From Dunaliella salina (taxonomy: Eukaryota > Chlorophyta > Chlorophyceae > Chlamydomonadales > Dunaliellaceae), in NCBI GenBank assembly GCA_002284615.2, contig MU069470.1:239331-272074 (forward strand): a stretch of DNA of 32,744 bases, given 5' to 3'. The notes below the pieces were generated by a model. That model saw only the letters and a program-made list of their open reading frames with translations. It searched no databases and was not told where the DNA came from. The position numbers and the translations under genes were made by a program. Positions 1 through 9,475 of this stretch are shown here, in pieces (the stretch's first letter is position 1; every line of letters starts with the position of its first letter).

Positions 1-33
<33 letters not shown>
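1..33. repeat. (AC)n microsatellite at window edge
   Basis: A pure (AC)n run opens the window and ends about 16 bases before the first FEN1 exon, so it is the 3' end of an intron. Its true length is unknown because the window cuts it. Confidence 0.95.
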
Positions 34-34
<1 letters not shown>

Positions 35-49
35 CAGAGCAACACACAG

Positions 50-196
50 CCCATCAATGAGTTTGATCGCGCCAAGGCCCTGGCGGGACTGGGGCTGGAT
101 GACGCCATGTTTGTGGACTTCTGTATACTGTGTGGCTGCGACTATGCGGGCACCATCAGGGGCATTGGGCCCATCCGAGCGCTGCAACTCATCCAG
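50..196 (+). CDS. FEN1: FEN1 exon (core nuclease, metal-binding Asp and helix-hairpin-helix)
   Basis: This exon encodes 49 residues of flap endonuclease 1, the structure-specific nuclease that removes 5' flaps during Okazaki fragment maturation and long-patch base excision repair. It opens after an AG at 48-49 with PINEFDRAKALAGLGL, which matches the family segment following the conserved Met-Pro-Ile. It continues through FVDFCILCGCDY, whose Asp corresponds to the last catalytic metal ligand (human D233). It ends with the helix-hairpin-helix TIRGIGPIRALQLIQ, followed by a GT donor at 197. The exon is a whole number of codons (147 nt). The earlier exons, with the start codon and the other active-site acidic residues, lie left of the window. 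CILCGCDY replaces the usual CILLG(C/S)DY. The family call is secure; the exact 5' splice edge rests on homology and the AG. Confidence 0.93.
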
Positions 197-537
197 GTCC
201 GTCGCTTGAATGCTTCTTAGATTGAACGATGCGGGCACCATCAGAAGCGATGGTCAGTTGCTTGTGTGCTCTTTAGATTGAACAATGCGGGCAGACCAGT
301 GACTCCATAAGAGGCGTTGGTCTGTTGCTTGTAAGGTGTTCTGATCGAATGATGAACAATGCGAGCACCATCAGGGGCATTAGGCCCATCCAGGTGTTGC
401 TGCTCATTCAGGTCGACCTGCATGAGTGCTTTTATGTTGCTTAGATCGAACGATAAGGGCACCATCAGAGGCGATAATCAATTGCTTGTGTGCTGTTTAA
501 ATCAAATAATACGGGCACCATCAGAGGCGTTGGTCAG

Positions 538-592
<55 letters not shown>

Positions 593-690
593 TTTTAGAT
601 CGAATGACGACAATGCAGGCACCATCAAGGGCGTTAAGCCCATCTGGGCGCTGCAGCTCACCCAGGTCAGTTGCTTGTATGCTTTTTAGA
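139..690 (+). repeat. Degenerate tandem copies of the FEN1 exon end and its donor site
   Basis: The last about 17 codons of the exon at 50-196 plus its GT donor and the following about 30 bases recur downstream in the intron. Copies start near 231, 285, 361, 455, 511 and 614, each beginning with a form of GCGGGCACCATCAGGGGC and ending with a form of TTTAGATYGAA. The copies at 361 and 614 keep the whole exon tail in frame (A-S/G-T-I-R/K-G...P-I...L..Q), followed by CAGGT at about 409 and 663. The other copies are shortened internally. A (TG)n run sits inside the copy at 511. The order and shared ends point to local tandem duplication, not mobile insertion. Confidence 0.88.
540..590 (+). repeat. 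(TG)n microsatellite
   Basis: About 25 uninterrupted TG units lie within one of the degenerate exon-tail copies in the FEN1 intron. Confidence 0.95.
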
Positions 691-1092
691 AGGTCTCAGC
701 TGGGCTTAAAATATTTCGAGCGCATGAGGGGATTGATGGTTTGATTGGGGTGCACGTGCTCAGTAGACTTTGAGTTGTCAAAAAGTGTGCAAAGAAACTC
801 CAGTTGCAATGATCCCACTGATAGGAGTGGAGGGTGGCTGTAGATGCTGGTCCCTGTATGGGCTCAGTAGACTAGATTCAGGACAAAACGGTGCCATCAT
901 ATCAAGTCAACATGGATGGACTGAGCGTTTGGCAAGATATGAATGAGCATGCTGGTGGGGATGGGGGCACAAGGCAGGTAGACATCCTTAACCTTTCAAA
1001 CAGGTAAATGTACGAGTGCTTGTTTGGGTTGATCTTGCTCACCATATGAAAAGGCTTTGCTGGGCTCAAGGCAAGGCTTTCGCTTGACATTG

Positions 1093-1152
1093 ATTTGTTG
1101 TTGTTGTTGTTGCTGCTGTTGCTGCTGCTTCTGCTGCTGCTGCTGCTGCTGC

Positions 1153-1197
<45 letters not shown>

Positions 1198-1198
1198 G
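1093..1198 (+). repeat. (TTG)n/(CTG)n trinucleotide tract
   Basis: A mixed TTG and CTG triplet run of about 105 bases lies in the FEN1 intron upstream of the exon at 1323. It is not in a coding frame of the gene. Confidence 0.95.
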
Positions 1199-1322
1199 TT
1201 TGAAAGCTTACATAACTAGGAAGTGTGGCTGCCCAGCCTCCAAATGACCTTGGCCTCTGCTGTTTTTACACTCCTAACAGGACTCCTGCCTTACACCCTT
1301 CCTCTGGCACTCCTTTGTGCAG

Positions 1323-1451
1323 AAACACAAAACCATTGAGAATGTGTTGGCGACGCTGGACCCTGCAAAGTACCCTATTCCTGATGACTTTGAGGGGGCA
1401 TACCAGCTGGCGCGCAAGTTCTTCCACACCCCAGAGGTTGTACCTCCTGAG
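1323..1451 (+). CDS. FEN1: FEN1 exon (post-H2TH segment)
   Basis: This 43-codon exon begins after TGTGCAG with KHKTIENVLATLDPAKYPIP and ends with HTPEVVPPE, immediately before GTGAGA. The pattern K-H-K/S-I-E...LD..KYP.P...........F..PEV is the standard FEN1 sequence just after the helix-hairpin-helix. It joins in phase 0 to the exon ending at 196 and to the one starting at 2956. No frameshift is visible, so this part of the enzyme is intact. Confidence 0.92.
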
Positions 1452-1565
1452 GTGAGATGTAGCCGTACCACCCATTTGAAACACTTTCAGCCTGAGCTGA
1501 GGATGGAGCACAATGTTTGAGTTATAAAAATTGTGGTCATGTCTATGCTATGTGCTCAGAAGGTA

Positions 1566-1717
1566 TCTAAGCAACAAAACATATGCTTGACAATATGACA
1601 TATGACAATATGTCAATATGTCAACAGGAGGGTAAAAAAAAGTGCTTCTAAGCAACAAAACATATGCTTGACAATATGACATATGACAATATGTCAACAG
1701 GAGGGTAAAAAAAAGTA
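1566..1717 (+). repeat. Two-copy tandem repeat in FEN1 intron
   Basis: Two near-identical units of about 81 and 71 bases begin TCTAAGCAACAAAACATATG and end GAGGGTAAAAAAAAGT, at 1566 and 1647. The first carries one extra internal AATATGTC copy. Their near identity marks a recent duplication. The following intron from 1718 to 2575 shows C-rich and unstructured sequence with no gene. Confidence 0.9.
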
Positions 1718-2576
1718 ATGGAATCTATGTCAAACTTTTTGGTTAGACCCCCATTGACCCCCATCCACCCCCAACCACCCCCCCTTCCAAAGCCCCAATC
1801 CAGACAAGAAGGGTACCAATCTGCTCCTCTTAAAATTCCTCATCCATCTGCATACTCATCGCAATCAAACATTGGGTCGGAGCAGGGTAATGGGGCAAAA
1901 AGTGAGGAACGGACGCCCATGCAAACCTGCACTTCCAGGCACCCACAACTGGCTTGCAAGTCCATAAATTGCACTTCTGACTTCAGAATGCAAGAACATA
2001 TTACACATTGTCACTTCATAATATTCATGGAAGTTCAGACGTGTTTGCCTTTACAACCCAACCAACACCTACACCCATGCGCATGTGACACTGACCCGGA
2101 TATATGCACAGAGACCCCCCCTTTTACCCAATTGCTCAAAGAGGGCGCCAGTCAACAGTTCTTGATCTCAGGAATCCCATGATATATTCATATTTCTGTA
2201 GAAATGGCTCAGAGAAACTCTGGAGGGGGTACCCAAAAAGTCGGAATCCCCCAAACCACCCAACACCCCCCACCTCCTTCGATTGGACCCATATACATAC
2301 CAATCGAAAGCTCTCAGTTTGAGGATTCCAAGAACATACTTGTAGATAATTCATACTACAATTCCAAAAGTTATGCTTCCTGGAGCCTCCTGGTGTCAAG
2401 GAGGAAAAAGCTCACCAGTCATTCCTTTCTGGCGCGCAGCTGCGGTTCACAGCTGGCAGCACAACATTCTTCACATCACGCTTTACCACTTGTTTGTCTC
2501 ATAACAACAAGCCAGGAACGAGACCAGAGGTGGAGTGGGGCTTGCGTGACAGAGCATCTGCAAACCTCAGGCTAGC

Positions 2577-2955
2577 CTGATCTCTGCTGCTTGCACACCG
2601 GAATGGAGCACTTATGTAGCTGCCTCCCCTCTAGTGGCCTAAACTCAAGTGGCCTGATCTCTGCTGCTTGCGCACAGGAGCTGCTCCCCCCCTGCACCTC
2701 TCGGGTGGCCTGATCTAATCCGCTTATGTACAGGAGCTGCCTCCCCTCCAGCGGCCTAACCTCAAGTGGCCTGACCTCTGCTACTTGCGCACCGGAGCTG
2801 CCTCTTCTCAAGTGGCCAGGTTTCAAGTGGCCACTACGTGGTGGAGGGGGCCTGACATTGTTCCTTTCATCAGTCGCGCATTATTTTGAGGAGGGGACGA
2901 CTGAGGGGACAGTGCAGAACTTGTGAGGTAGCCATTTGTTGCTGCTTGTGTACAG
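2577..2955 (+). repeat. Degenerate tandem copies of the acceptor and start of the FEN1 exon at 2956
   Basis: The real junction TGTACAG/GAGCTACCTCCCCTCAAGTGG is preceded by four decayed relatives. Their GAGCTGC-like cores lie near 2616, 2678, 2734 and 2794, each led by a CTGCTGCTTGYGCAC-like stretch and trailed by AAGTGGCCTGA. The copies at 2678 and 2734 keep the acceptor AG (2676-2677 and 2732-2733). The copy at 2734 can be read in frame as ELPPL...LKW. The copy near 2794 has lost the AG (ACCGG). Confidence 0.85.
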
Positions 2956-3084
2956 GAGCTACCTCCCCTCAAGTGGTCTGACGTAGATGAGGACAAGCTG
3001 GTGGCATTCCTGGTGGGCGAGAAGAACTTCAGTGAAGATCGTGTGCGCAAGACCGTGCAACGCATTAAGGCCGCAAAGGGCAAG
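2956..3084 (+). CDS. FEN1: FEN1 exon (C-terminal core)
   Basis: This 43-codon exon follows TGTACAG and opens ELPPLKWSDVDEDKLVAFLV. It carries the family signature LKW(S/T)..(D/N)E..L..FL..EK.FSE.RV and finishes RIKAAKGK before a GTGCGT donor. It is phase 0 at both ends. Both edges have been copied into the adjoining introns, upstream at 2616-2817 and downstream at 3191-3349, and those copies keep recognisable splice dinucleotides. The exon itself matches the family without gaps, so it is the functional copy. Confidence 0.92.
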
Positions 3085-3190
3085 GTGCGTGGAGCGTATT
3101 TGAAAGGCAGGTTTTCTGCCAAAATAAAACCCGGCAAACAAATTGTTTTGCCACAACATGTGCATAAAATTTCATCAACTTACTCCCCAG

Positions 3191-3349
3191 GAATGGGTGA
3201 AACGCATCGAGGCCGCAAAGGGCAAGGTGCATGAAAAGGTTTTAGGGTTAGGGTTTAACCTAAACCCTAAACCCTAACTTAACCCTATACCCTAAACCCT
3301 GAAGCCTAAAAAATCCTAAACCCTAAACCCTAAGGCCGCAAAAGGCAAG
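3191..3349 (+). repeat. Two extra copies of the end of the FEN1 exon at 2956-3084, flanking telomeric DNA
   Basis: The exon end (CGCATTAAGGCCGCAAAGGGCAAG then GT) is repeated at 3191-3226 as E-W-V-K-R-I-E-A-A-K-G-K followed by GTGCAT, with CCCCAG just upstream. It recurs at 3332-3349 as AAGGCCGCAAAAGGCAAG followed by GTGCAT. The two downstream copies share GTGCATGAAAAGG and sandwich a telomere-repeat tract. Since FEN1 relatives run directly from this exon into the PIP box exon, these look like duplicated edges and not needed exons. The first has splice sites on both sides and could act as a 36-nt cassette exon. Confidence 0.85.
3239..3334. repeat. Interstitial telomeric repeat, two orientations
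   Basis: TTTTAGGGTTAGGGTTTAA is followed by about eighty bases of degenerate CCCTAAA units. The motif is the TTTAGGG telomere type of plants and many green algae. The G-rich and C-rich strands meet head to head near 3257, so the tract contains both orientations. It lies between two copies of a FEN1 exon end. Confidence 0.92.
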
Positions 3350-3479
3350 GTGCATGAAAAGGACAGGGCTGTACAAGATCGATGGATGCATGTGCATGCT
3401 TGTGCTTGATGTGAAAAGAGCAGGTATGTGAGCACACTGATTGAAGGGTGGGAGCTACAGCAAGATGACCAAGCTCAGC

Positions 3480-4650
<1,171 letters not shown>

Positions 4651-5194
4651 CCTGCTTGGGACCCAGCGGCTGGGCCGTCTCCCCCTGGTTGAGGAGGAGT
4701 CATTGAATGCCAACCTTACCCTTGTGGGACCATCAGAGCGCAACTGTGCTAGAACATCATCACCATTGTAGGCTGGCGTAGGATTGAAGTCCGAGAGTTG
4801 CGTTTCTATAATGGCTTGTTGGACTAGAGGTGGAAAAGGTACTTACTTGGTAACCAAAGGACTAGTTGTGAGCCAGCCTTTCTCATGGCCCACTGCGTGC
4901 TGCACCACCTCTTTGATGCTCAGAGTCACATTTGTTTGTGTTTCAAAATTCCATTTTGAATCTTGTTTGTGGCTAGTTGGCCTGCTGGGGAGCTGCCTTT
5001 GGCAGGCTCAATATCGATGCGCAGCTTCTGTGGAGCTTGCAGAGTACAGTGTGCTATTTGCAGCTTGCACCATCTCAGTTTTGGTCTGCGTAGAGCTTAG
5101 TTTGTTCCCTGGCACTCACAATTTCTTTTTGGGGCACCCTTTTTAACCAGACAGAGCCTCTCTTGACCCAGCCAAACTGATGTTTTTTGTGCAG

Positions 5195-5279
5195 GCTTCG
5201 CAAGGGCGCATAGAGTCCTTCTTCAAGCCTGCACCTAACCAGCCACCTAAGCCTGCAGCCAAGCCAGGGGAAGCCTCAG
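5195..5279 (+). CDS. FEN1: FEN1 exon (PCNA-interacting box)
   Basis: This exon starts after TTTTGTGCAG with ASQGRIESFFKPAP. QGRIESFF is the PIP box (Q-x-x-hydrophobic-x-x-F-F) by which FEN1 docks on the PCNA clamp. A Pro/Lys/Ala-rich linker follows, and the exon ends with one base of a split codon before GTATGT. In plant FEN1 the AAK.K segment runs directly into SQGRLESFF, so this exon should splice directly to the exon ending at 3084. Length is 85 nt (28 codons plus 1 nt), matching the phase of the last exon. Confidence 0.92.
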
Positions 5280-5356
5280 GTATGTGCCTTACCAGGCCTT
5301 CCCTGGTGTGTGCTAGCTATTAGTAGCTGGTAAGGCTGGAAGGCCTTACCTAGTAC

Positions 5357-5402
5357 CTGTAAGCCTGCAGCCAAGCCAGAAAAAGCCTCAGATAAGGCAC
5401 CA
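5357..5402 (+). repeat. Copy of the end of the FEN1 PIP-box exon
   Basis: AAGCCTGCAGCCAAGCCAG followed by AAAAGCCTCAG repeats the exon end at 5250-5279 about 80 bases downstream. Here the donor GT has become AT. It is a single decayed tandem copy of the exon-intron junction. Confidence 0.85.
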
Positions 5403-6475
5403 GACGCAGGCATGCCTAATGCAATATTAATCACTGCTGCACAGTTGCACGCTTGCCAAGTTTTACGCAGCTTGCATGTTCCTTGCTAAGTGTTTTGCAG
5501 TTTGTGTGTGCCCTCCAGCACAGCTATCCCAGCAGCCTTGCGGTAATAGAAGTGATAACTGGGATCTAGAAGCTTGAGCGCAAGAAAGCACTGGCATCGT
5601 CATCTGACTTGTTATCCTGTGTTACAAAGCATCAAAGGGTTACACCCGGCCATCACTGCCAGATGTGCCCTTCCTCATTTCTCTCTCTCAAGTGTTAATA
5701 TGCCAAAGTATCAGTCCTATTAGGAATTACGTCCACCAGAAGTGGTGACAGCTGGATCACCCCCAATCGTTCTCCTGGTCTCAGGTCACTCGATTAGGGC
5801 CCAGAACTCCGTCATAGCACAAAAAGTTGGAAACTAAGCTTTTTACCTCTGTACAGACCGTGCTGCTACCCTGGATATGCAAACACGGATGGAGGTGATC
5901 AATAGTTGACCTTTTTTGTCACCCTTTGTGCTCTTTTGCCCCAAGGGCGTGGTTGGAATTCTGTAACTAACCAGCCACAGTGTTTTTTCTCTTCGTTTAT
6001 CTTCACCCGTTTCTTTTGGAATAAGTATCTAACACATCGAAAATGCAACTGTACAGTGAATGACCAGTAGAGGAGAGTTGGTGGGTGAAGCAGAGCTCAC
6101 TACCATCACAAATCCCTAAAGCTGTCTAGAGCAGATTTGCTGTGGGTACTTGACCTGCAAGGCTGGGATGTGGGTTCTGCAGACCTGCTGTGGGTGTGTG
6201 ACCTACCTGGCTGGGATGTGGGTGGGAGCAGCATTGAATTACAGTGACGAGCAAAGAATTTTTGGGTTTCAGAAAGAAACACTAGGACACCATGATGACG
6301 GAGCTCCCCGGCATGCCCTTGTATGTGCTCCGATGGTTACAATGGCCGCACACTCTGCTTCACTTTTGTACTACTCTTATGCTGTTGTTTTCTTGATGCA
6401 AGGATGCGTGCTTCAGCCTTCCCCAACTTCCGGCCTGTAAAGGTCACGCTCCACTGCCTGCCTGCCTGTCTGCAG
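5403..6475 (+). other. FEN1 last intron, no gene seen
   Basis: No coding sequence was recognised here. At about 6133-6228 two imperfect units of about 49 bases repeat GACCTGC...GGCTGGGATGTGGGT. The rest is unstructured. Confidence 0.6.
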
Positions 6476-6564
6476 GGAGCAAGCGCAAGCCTGAGCCCCC
6501 AAAGAAGGGGCCAGCTGCCAAGAAAGGAAAGCTTGGGGGCGTAGGAGGCGGCAAGAAGAAGTGA
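6476..6564 (+). CDS. FEN1: FEN1 terminal exon (basic tail and stop)
   Basis: After CTGTCTGCAG this exon completes the split Gly codon and encodes a lysine-rich tail (GSKRKPEPPKKGPAAKKG, then a Gly-rich stretch and KKK), with the stop codon TGA at 6562-6564. Lys-rich tails after the PIP box are typical of FEN1; in other eukaryotes they bind DNA and carry the nuclear localisation signal. The phase agrees with the exon ending at 5279. Confidence 0.9.
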
Positions 6565-6900
6565 ACCTTGCCGCCTTTCGGTTCTACTTTGCAGGATGTC
6601 GAGCATGGGTTTTCAATATGCACAATTCTTAAATCACGGCTTGCAATCAATGTGTACATACAGCTGTGAAGGAATTACCTGCAGATGCATGTAGAAAAGC
6701 TATATGCTTCTTGTGCAAGATGACTGTTAAATGTGTTGCAAGTTTGAGACCAATTCAGCATTCTATTTGACCGACGCATGGTGAATGTGTTTTACTTTGA
6801 TTTTTGACAAGTTGAAAAGAACAAGGAATATCCTTTTAGAAGAAAGGCGTTTTGCATGCACAATTTGTTTGTGTGAGCTGAATAAAGGAAAGAACAAAGA
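6565..6900 (+). other. FEN1 3' untranslated region (probable)
   Basis: This AT-richer stretch follows the FEN1 stop and holds no convincing reading frame. An AATAAA occurs near 6880. The TGTAA signal common in green algae was not seen close by, so the poly(A) site is uncertain. The remains of the - strand Ty3 element begin about 100 bases further on. Confidence 0.4.
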
Positions 6901-6996
6901 AAGGCAGCAAACACAAACACAAACTGGAGTATATACAGTTGGCGTCGATACGTAGTGAAGTTTCAAAACAGACATAGTTCAGACAGGCAACCTAAA

Positions 6997-8330
6997 CTAA
7001 GTCACACAGCGAACAATTTCATCTCCGAAGAGGCTGGCTATCTTGGTCTGGATGTCATGGCGGGCTGGAAGGCTGCGGGGGCTCGGACAAGGGGGTCTCG
7101 GACAGGCTGGCGGCGATTGGAGGGGTGGTGGGTTGAGGTATGATGAGAGAGATCGTTCCAGTATTTTTGGACCTCCTGAGGTTATCTTGAAAAACAGGTT
7201 GAGCTGGTTCATCTGTGGATTCATGAACAGGGTATCCTTTCCATTTGATGCGGTGCTTGGATGCTTGTTCATGAGATTTTGCAGATGATGGGAAGTGTTT
7301 GAGCATTCTTTCCACCACAAAAGTAGGCTTGGTCATTTTCAATGAGTACGGGTGGTGGGCTTTCTTGGACTCGTGTTGGAAATTGTTCTGAGTGGAAGTT
7401 GGCAGGTTTGAGGAGGCTGATGTGAAAAACGTCGTGGCACTTCATGGTGGGTGGGAATTAGTGGCGATATAGTACTGGGGAGAGTACCTCAACGACTTGG
7501 AAGGGCCCAACGTATTTAAGGTGAAGTTTGGGAGTGGAGTTTTCTGGTATATGCATGTTGAGGTGTTTTGTGGAGAGCACGTAGTCTCCGAGGTTGAATT
7601 TTACTTCAGTGCGTTTTTGATTGGCATGACGCTGTTGACGCTGTCATGCAAGTGTAAGGGAGTGTTTAGCATGTGCAAGGTGTTTCTGAAATCATGCAGG
7701 GGTTGGAGGTGGTTGAGGTGGAAACTGGTCTAGTGCCAATGCTAAGGGGGTTTGAAGGTGACGGCCGTCAGTGAGGAAAAATGGGGTGAACCCTGTGCTT
7801 TCTTGAACACTGTTGTTGTAGGCAAACTCAGCTGGAATAAGGTATTCATCCCATCGGGTGTGGGAGGGAGACACGAAGGCACGCAACATGTCTTCAATTG
7901 TTCGGTTTGCACGCTCAGTTTGGCCATCTTTTTGAAGATGATGGGCAGTAGACGTGTTGAGGGAGGTTCCAAGGCGTTTAAAGGGCTCTCTCCAGAGATG
8001 TGAGGTGAATCTGGGGTCTGTCTGAAATGAGTCGCTTAGGCATACCAAAATGTGAAAACATTTGAGAAGAAAAGGTCTGCATATTGCTCTGCGGTGACTG
8101 TACTTTTGCAAGGAACAAGAATAATACGTTTGGACCGTCTGTCAACAAAGGCAATGATTGCATCACGGCCACATGGAGTCTGTGGCAATCCAGTGATCAA
8201 TCATGAGAAACTTCTTCCCAACAGTGGTCAGGTAGGGGTAGGGGATACAGGTTGCCATAAGGCTTTTTGTTGGATGTTTTGGATTATTGGCATGTGGCAC
8301 ATGTAAAGACAAATCTACACACAGAAAGGA
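6997..8330 (-). pseudogene. Ty3/Gypsy integrase, GPY/F module and chromodomain
   Basis: This region encodes the C-terminal third of a chromoviral polyprotein. From the high-coordinate end it shows FVFTCATCQ (CX2C of the zinc finger), a core with FVDRRSKRI and PRFTSHLW, and KDGQTERANRTIEDMLRAF with the catalytic Glu. Then come GPFQVVE and HDVFHISLLKP (GPY/F module, about 7400-7490) and a chromodomain with IKWKGYP..EST.EP (about 7200-7260). In chromoviruses the chromodomain steers integration to particular chromatin. Several frameshifts separate these blocks, one of them at the second catalytic Asp, and the chromodomain has Asp where TWEP normally has Trp. It cannot make an active integrase. 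Confidence 0.9.
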
Positions 8331-8513
8331 AAAGGAAGAGCTACGCAAGCGGGACTACACCAAGCATCACGATCTTAGCACACAGAAGGGCCCGCCTCAT
8401 TGAACCCCTGTAGAACTGAACCCACGACCCCCACGTCCCTTTCGAGGATGTGATTCAAATGAACCACACCAGGCTCCCGCTACACCCAGGTACCCGCTAC
8501 ACCCCTGTGGCCT
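8312..8513 (-). other. Non-homologous stretch replacing the integrase zinc-finger region; possible tRNA-like SINE
   Basis: The HX3H half of the integrase zinc finger should lie here but cannot be found. On the minus strand, about 8490-8395 reads like a degenerate tRNA: GGGAGCC, a D-arm-like GTG...CAC, an anticodon-like TCCTCGAAAGGGA, and GTGGGTTCAGTTCTAC resembling a T arm/B box. This suggests a tRNA-derived short element, but the acceptor stem does not close, so the call is weak. Confidence 0.3.
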
Positions 8514-8675
8514 TCAGAAATCAAGGTTTGACGTGCTTGGCCAAATGAGGCCATTGTGCTCTGTAAATTCTGGCAGTTGGCCCTCTGCAGCAGCTTGAAG
8601 AATACATCTGTACTCCTGGTCTATTTCAGCATCCTCTCGGATTTGGGAAACAAAGTCAGATGATATGGAAGGGCC
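8514..8675 (-). pseudogene. Ty3/Gypsy linker between RNase H and integrase
   Basis: This fragment encodes GPSISSDFVSQIREDAEIDQ and, further on, EFTEHNGLIW, the usual charged linker with the ...GLIW... strip ahead of the integrase zinc finger. It resumes in frame with the RNase H piece that ends at 14328 once the nested element and one copy of the 6-bp duplication are removed. Confidence 0.8.
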
Positions 8676-8703
8676 AGAGCACCTGATATTTGTGTTGATT
8701 AAA

Positions 8704-8741
8704 ATAAAAGAAAAGAAAAGAAAAGAAAAGAAAAGAAAAAC
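8704..8741 (+). repeat. (AAAAG)n tract at the 3' end of the nested element
   Basis: About seven AAAAG units ((CTTTT)n on the element strand) lie a few bases inside the boundary at 8682. Such short-repeat tails are common at 3' ends of target-primed retroelements. Confidence 0.85.
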
Positions 8742-8779
8742 TACGCAGGCAGTGAAAACACTCCCCGCATCAATTAAGG

Positions 8780-9475
8780 AAAAGGGGAAACCTAGGGCCG
8801 AGGCACCGTGTATCCGCTTCACCAAGAGAAAGCGAAAGAAAGAAGTCAGTGGGGATCAGGAGGGTTACTAGCAGTAACCCGTGCATGACCTTGCTGAGAG
8901 TTGAAAAAGTTTTCTCAAGAGCGCGTCTGGTGCTGGCAAGTTTGTAAGCATACAAGACAGAATGAGCATGAAGCTTCCGAGCAAGCTTGGTGGTCTTGTG
9001 GGTGTCAAGGCCAAGCTCCTTAAAAGGCTCCAATGTGTGCGGGGTGTAGATGACTCCTCCCACACCTAATAGAATAGTATGGAGGGTGACCTGGGCTGAG
9101 GCCCTAGAAAGATGACGACAAAGGTCACGGTGTTGCTGCTTGGAAGCCTGAAGCTGGCTGTTGGGCCGGGTGTCCCCACAGTATTTGACTTCTACAAGGT
9201 GGATATGTCTCTGATCTGGGAGGAGCTGGTTGGGGTCACGGGCCCTGAATATGGGTCAAGTAGCTGTGGCTGGCGCTGAGTCCTCCCTGTTTCCCTCGCG
9301 CCCCCCTGCACTTCTTAAATGATAACAGGGATTTGATGTAGGCGCTCTTTTTAGAGGAACAACTAATAAAGCATCAGGCCGACTGGAAGTGAGCCTATCC
9401 TTGTTAGGGAAGCGGCAAGGGAAAATATACTGAGGGAGGGTCCTATTAGTAGCATATTCTGGGATCTGTAGCTAC
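8780..9475 (-). pseudogene. PD-(D/E)XK-like nuclease domain at the C-terminus of the nested element
   Basis: After the CCHC knuckle the minus strand, across frameshifts, encodes DRLTSSRPDALLVVP (about 9370), then HIHLVEVKYCGDTRP (about 9200). LHTILLGVGGVIYTPHTLEP and LARKLHAHSVLYAYKL follow, ending near 8890. RPDA...VEVK with about 50 residues between fits the PD...(D/E)XK core of restriction-like endonucleases, which in RLE-type retrotransposons nick the target site. The assignment rests on motif spacing and on its place after CX2CX7HX4C. The same SRPDA and HVHL blocks recur in the second copy at 19440-19620. Confidence 0.65.

Noticed and set aside
4784..5146. A 120-codon + strand open frame in a FEN1 intron
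   Set aside because: Cys-rich hydrophobic composition with no family pattern; it lies between two secure FEN1 exons and has no splice-edge support.
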